Origin: Pedobacter sp. N36a
GTDB lineage: Bacteria; Bacteroidota; Bacteroidia; Sphingobacteriales; Sphingobacteriaceae
DNA length: 64,000 nucleotides
Assembly (NCBI RefSeq): GCF_014472395.1
Contig: NZ_JACSZW010000003.1
Span: 62,001-126,000 of the forward strand
Direction: 5' to 3'
The notes beneath the pieces are model-generated. The model had not been told where the DNA came from. It ran no database searches and worked only from the letters and a program-made list of their open reading frames with translations. Each line of letters starts with the position of its first letter. Position 1 is the first letter of the stretch. Below, one piece after another: positions 61,371 through 64,000 of this stretch. The translations under genes and the position numbers were made by a program.

Positions 61371-63308
61371 TTATTCTTTAGTCTCTTTTTTTAGCGTGAT
61401 GTTAACGGCGCCATTGGCTGCGCCTGAACCATACAAGGTAGTTGCGGCTTTCCCTTTTAGGAGCTCCACCGATTCGATCCTGTCTTCCTGAATACTTAAA
61501 AAGCTTTCAGTGCTTTTCTTTCCATTAACATAGATCAGTGGATCTTGTTCGGTGCTGATTCCTCTGATCTTAATCGAATTGATCTGGCCTGTTTTCTGAA
61601 GGGAGTTGGATAAGCTGAAGCTGATGGGGATATTGTATTTCACACGGACAGGGGTACGATTCATGATTGCAGGATCCCATTTTGGAGATTCTTTCAGCAC
61701 TCTGATGGCTTCTTCATCGGTGCCGTATCCCAATGTTCTTTCCACTTTAATATCGCTTAGTTTTCCATCTTTTTCTACGATGAAGGACAAGAAAGTTTTT
61801 CCTTCTATCTTATTGGCATAAGCTTCTTTAGGGTATTTAATACTGTTCTTTATATAGCTATAGAAGTTGGCCATTCCGCCAGGAAAGCTAGGGTGCCTGT
61901 CGACATTTACAAAATCATAAACTTTTACGTCTTCCACACTGACCGCTGCTTCATTAAGGCTGCCGGTTTTACCTTCAGCTGCAGTTGCTGTGATTTTGCC
62001 AAAACCAATTATTGTTATAAGGTTTAAATTCGTATACCCTTTGAGTTTGGTTAATACAGGGTTTTTTATTGGGCTGGCTGATTCATCATTTTTAAATAAT
62101 ACAGGAAGGGTGTAATTCCCATCCTGGGCAGCAGTAAATCCTTCGTAAGCAGTCAGGACTCTAATGACTTCGGCATCACAACCTGCCCCTAATTTTTTCA
62201 GGATGCTAATGTTGCTGACTTCTCCAGCTTTAAGGCTGAATTTAATCTGGCTATGGCCTTGTAAGCCACTTTCTTGTGCTGCGGCAGGATAACGAATTCT
62301 TTTTCTGGAAAAATCATAGAATTTGTCCCATACAGGAGATTTTAAGTCTAGGACTGTGGTTTTAATCATCTTTGCTTTTTTGGAGCTTAGACTGGCTTTA
62401 ACGGGTGCGACAATGACTTCATTAATGGCAGTTAGTGGTTCGTTTAAGGGGATCTCTTCTGTTACTGCAATGATGGTTTCATTACTGCGGATTGTGGCAG
62501 AAGAAAGCACCAGCGTGATGGCAAAAAGAGGGAGGAACAGTCCGTATTTCAATATGGCGGTTCTGGTTGATCGTTTTTTGTGTAGCATAAATATTCTCTT
62601 TTTTATCAGTGATTTATTAAAGAAAGTATTTGTGAGACTGTTTGGTGCAATACCGAATGCCTTGCTCAATAAAAGTAAAGCGTATTGTTCCTTGTCTCCC
62701 TGGAATTTGGCAGCTTCCTCATCTGCCAGGTACTCATGGATGTTTTTTATGGTGTATTTGTAACCATAAATGATGGGATTAAACCAGGTAAAAATGCTCA
62801 ATAATTCAAAAAAGAGGATATCCAGACTGTGCAACTGAGTCATGTGAATCTCTTCATGCTTGTTGATGATTCCTAGCTGCGGCAAGCTTGGATCTATTCT
62901 CTTTTTGCTAAAGAAAGAAAAGGCGTTGCCTGTGGTGTTTTGCTTTAAGAGGCGGTACACCGCTGCCAGTTTATACATGAAAAATAGGCTGAAAATCATT
63001 ACACCTGCCAGATAAATCAAAACCAGCAAATTTCCCGTACTGAACCTTTCTGGTACGTCCGGATAGATGCTCACTTGTGTGACAAAGTCCTGCAGCTGGT
63101 CTACACCCGAATAAATGGGCTGTGCAACCGGTTGCTTTGTGAACCATTCGATGCGTAAAAAAGGAATGGCCAAAGACAGTATCCCTGCCATGACCAGGTA
63201 AATCCTGTTCATGGTAAAGTAAGTTTCATTTGCTAAAAACAATTTATAAAAGCCATAGAATATCACTAAATAGATATTGGCCTGCAGGATGTAATGTGCC
63301 CAACTCAT
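61371..63308 (-). CDS. BlaR1-type M56 membrane metallopeptidase fused to TonB-C and plug-like domains
   Basis: A 645-aa inner-membrane signalling protease. The N-terminal half has four or so transmembrane segments and the zinc site H151-E-E-I-H155, with the third ligand likely in HEYLADEEA (191-199). This half should cleave or inactivate the BlaI-type repressor. After a membrane segment near 265, the periplasmic half has a TonB-C-like domain at about 335-420, a second one at about 475-570, and a final ~68 residues resembling a TonB-receptor plug (IRGIST, VELLKGKAATTLYGSGAANGAV). There is no penicillin-binding sensor domain. The start overlaps the blaI-like gene stop by 4 bp. Confidence 0.88.
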   Translation of the reverse strand: MSWAHYILQANIYLVIFYGFYKLFLANETYFTMNRIYLVMAGILSLAIPFLRIEWFTKQPVAQPIYSGVDQLQDFVTQVSIYPDVPERFSTGNLLVLIYLAGVMIFSLFFMYKLAAVYRLLKQNTTGNAFSFFSKKRIDPSLPQLGIINKHEEIHMTQLHSLDILFFELLSIFTWFNPIIYGYKYTIKNIHEYLADEEAAKFQGDKEQYALLLLSKAFGIAPNSLTNTFFNKSLIKKRIFMLHKKRSTRTAILKYGLFLPLFAITLVLSSATIRSNETIIAVTEEIPLNEPLTAINEVIVAPVKASLSSKKAKMIKTTVLDLKSPVWDKFYDFSRKRIRYPAAAQESGLQGHSQIKFSLKAGEVSNISILKKLGAGCDAEVIRVLTAYEGFTAAQDGNYTLPVLFKNDESASPIKNPVLTKLKGYTNLNLITIIGFGKITATAAEGKTGSLNEAAVSVEDVKVYDFVNVDRHPSFPGGMANFYSYIKNSIKYPKEAYANKIEGKTFLSFIVEKDGKLSDIKVERTLGYGTDEEAIRVLKESPKWDPAIMNRTPVRVKYNIPISFSLSNSLQKTGQINSIKIRGISTEQDPLIYVNGKKSTESFLSIQEDRIESVELLKGKAATTLYGSGAANGAVNITLKKETKE

Positions 63309-63682
63309 CGCGGTCTGTTTTTAAATTTGTTAATCATTTTAAGAATTTCATCCACATCACCCAGGTCAAGTTTCTCTTCTTTTACAAAGAAAGAGAACAT
63401 GCTTTCCACCGAGTTTTCAAAGTAGTTTCCCAATAGCTTTTCTGTTGCATGGCGTTTGTAATCCTCCCTGCTGATGAGGGGAAAGTACTGGTGCGATTTC
63501 CCGAAGGCCTCATGGCCTACAAATCCTTTTACTTCCATAATCCTGATGATCGTAGATACGGTGTTGTAAGCTGGCTTTGGCTCTGGTAAAAAGTCCATTA
63601 CTTCTTTCACGAAACCCTTTTCCATTTGCCACAGAATCTGCATAATCTGTTCTTCTGCTTTTGTTAAATCTTTAATCTCCAT
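63305..63682 (-). CDS. BlaI/MecI-family repressor
   Basis: A 125-aa winged-helix repressor. The DNA-binding N-terminus (LTKAEEQIMQILWQMEKGFVKEVMDF and PAYNTVSTIIRIMEVKGFVGHE) is typical of BlaI/MecI/CopY, and the helical tail (about 80-125) is the dimerisation region. It should bind operators as a dimer and be inactivated by cleavage by the M56 partner, whose gene overlaps it by 4 bp (ATGA). Two ACTAA-N4-TTAGT dyads lie 67 to 105 bp upstream and fit autoregulation. A beta-lactamase gene is absent from the window. Confidence 0.93.
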   Translation of the reverse strand: MEIKDLTKAEEQIMQILWQMEKGFVKEVMDFLPEPKPAYNTVSTIIRIMEVKGFVGHEAFGKSHQYFPLISREDYKRHATEKLLGNYFENSVESMFSFFVKEEKLDLGDVDEILKMINKFKNRPR

Positions 63683-63748
63683 CGTGTTTTATTTTTACCG
63701 GTTTTTTAATGGGTTTCAGCATCATGTTTACTCGTCAGTAAACAAACA

Positions 63749-63762
63749 ACTAAAACCTTAGT
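63749..63762 (-). promoter_or_regulatory. BlaI operator-like dyad 1
   Basis: ACTAA AACC TTAGT, a perfect 5-bp dyad with a 4-nt spacer. It lies upstream of the blaI-like gene, with its centre 25 bp from that of dyad 2. Confidence 0.6.
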
Positions 63763-63770
63763 ATAAACTT

Positions 63771-63790
63771 AAAACTAATATCTTAGTTTT
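63771..63790 (-). promoter_or_regulatory. BlaI operator-like dyad 2
   Basis: AAAACTAA TATC TTAGTTTT, a perfect 8-bp dyad with a 4-nt spacer; the ACTAA-N4-TTAGT core is at 63774-63787. It is the strongest of the three copies in the window. Confidence 0.65.
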
Positions 63791-63827
63791 CATAATATTT
63801 GGGTAGTTATTTTTTGCCTAAAACAAA

Positions 63828-63850
63828 GAAACCTCCATAAAGGAGGTTTC
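63828..63850 (-). terminator. Terminator of the right-edge gene
   Basis: GAAACCTCC / GGAGGTTTC, a perfect 9-bp stem with a 5-nt loop. On the minus strand it is followed by TTTGTTTTAGG. It sits 18 bp beyond the stop codon of the partial gene. Confidence 0.75.
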
Positions 63851-63868
63851 TAATGAGATAAACAGGAT

Positions 63869-64000
63869 TTAGTTTTTTGCGGCTTCAGGAGCTTTAGGCA
63901 ATTCCTTTCTTGGAATTTGCGTATCTCGCTGTGCAGTGTGGTAGACGAAGGAGGCGACAATGGTGGCTGCTCTTTTTAAGTCTTCTTCTGCCAGGCGGTC
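63869..64000 (-). CDS. C-terminal fragment of a probable M28-family metallopeptidase
   Basis: Only the last 43 codons lie in the window; the gene enters from the right edge. The translated end reads DRLAEEDLKRAATIVASFVY, then HTAQRDTQIPRKELPKAPEA, a few residues and a stop. The helix ending in a Phe-Val-Tyr and the Arg-Asp...Pro-Arg-Lys end recall the C-termini of secreted M28 (aminopeptidase-type) peptidases of Bacteroidota. The catalytic region is not visible, so the family call is tentative; that it is a real gene is clear from the codon pattern and the terminator after it. Confidence 0.55.
   Translation of the reverse strand, partial: DRLAEEDLKRAATIVASFVYHTAQRDTQIPRKELPKAPEAAKN

Noticed and set aside
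1..64000. CRISPR arrays, insertion sequences, prophage, tRNA or rRNA genes
   Set aside because: I saw no regularly spaced repeats, transposase or phage genes, or tRNA-like cloverleaf sequence. Intergenic gaps are all below 300 bp and mostly hold promoters or terminators.

Overview
The window looks like a chromosomal segment of a Bacteroidota bacterium of the Sphingobacteriaceae, most like Pedobacter. The evidence is the protein families: GLPGLI protein, DUF5687, DUF3127, outer-membrane barrels with a carboxypeptidase-regulatory N-terminal domain, M56/BlaR1-TonB fusions, an SdhCAB operon, and CphA/CphB. Promoter-like TAnnTTTG -7 elements sit close to several start codons, and Shine-Dalgarno sequences are few. 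The genus is an inference from these families; no rRNA or tRNA gene is present to confirm it. Coding density is high, and I see no insertion sequence, prophage, CRISPR array or other clear sign of recent transfer.

Layout, left to right. 1-3.2 kb: cyanophycin synthetase (cut by the left edge) facing cyanophycinase and an isoaspartyl peptidase, i.e. synthesis and breakdown of the Asp-Arg storage polymer. 3.2-9.3 kb: TPR protein, Prc/Ctp-type protease, SPFH protein, small membrane protein, CapA-like lipoprotein, NlpC/P60 peptidase. 9.5-13.6 kb: pyruvate dehydrogenase E1-alpha and E2, then hisS. 13.6-18.2 kb: NTF2-like protein and receiver-only regulator, then a TetR - ABC1 kinase - SDR/DUF2867 operon. 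18.3-25.7 kb: hutU and hutH flank a His/Cys-rich exported protein and a TonB-dependent receptor resembling zinc receptors; an alpha/beta hydrolase follows. 25.7-28.8 kb: MtfA-like peptidase, Gfo/Idh/MocA oxidoreductase, a protein of unknown function, an OmpA-type lipoprotein.

29-34 kb (minus strand): DEAD-box helicase, RarA, DUF5687 membrane protein and ABC ATPase, tightly packed. 34-38.6 kb: YfbK-like von Willebrand protein and DUF4197 protein, divergent from an ECF sigma factor and a membrane anti-sigma-like protein. 38.7-41.6 kb: PhoR-like kinase, DUF47 protein and Pit phosphate transporter. 41.6-44.3 kb: HD hydrolase, a small XRE regulator with a perfect 17-bp inverted repeat at its promoter, THUMP RNA methyltransferase, DUF3127 protein. 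44.5-50.8 kb: two-component system converging on an outer-membrane barrel/GLPGLI operon. 51-57.6 kb: sulfatase, PIF1-like helicase, dapF, HtrA protease. 57.8-61.3 kb: sdhCAB. 61.4-63.7 kb: BlaI-BlaR1 pair, then the end of an M28-like peptidase gene cut by the right edge.

Most of the window is ordinary core genome. The observations I rate highest are: (i) an ACTAA-N4-TTAGT dyad found twice before blaI and once before the barrel/GLPGLI operon 13 kb away, suggesting one BlaI regulon; (ii) the perfect palindrome before the XRE gene; (iii) a zinc-type receptor and His/Cys-rich partner placed between the histidine-degradation genes; (iv) the sigma/anti-sigma pair facing the von Willebrand protein; and (v) start codons so close to -7 elements that leaderless transcripts are likely.
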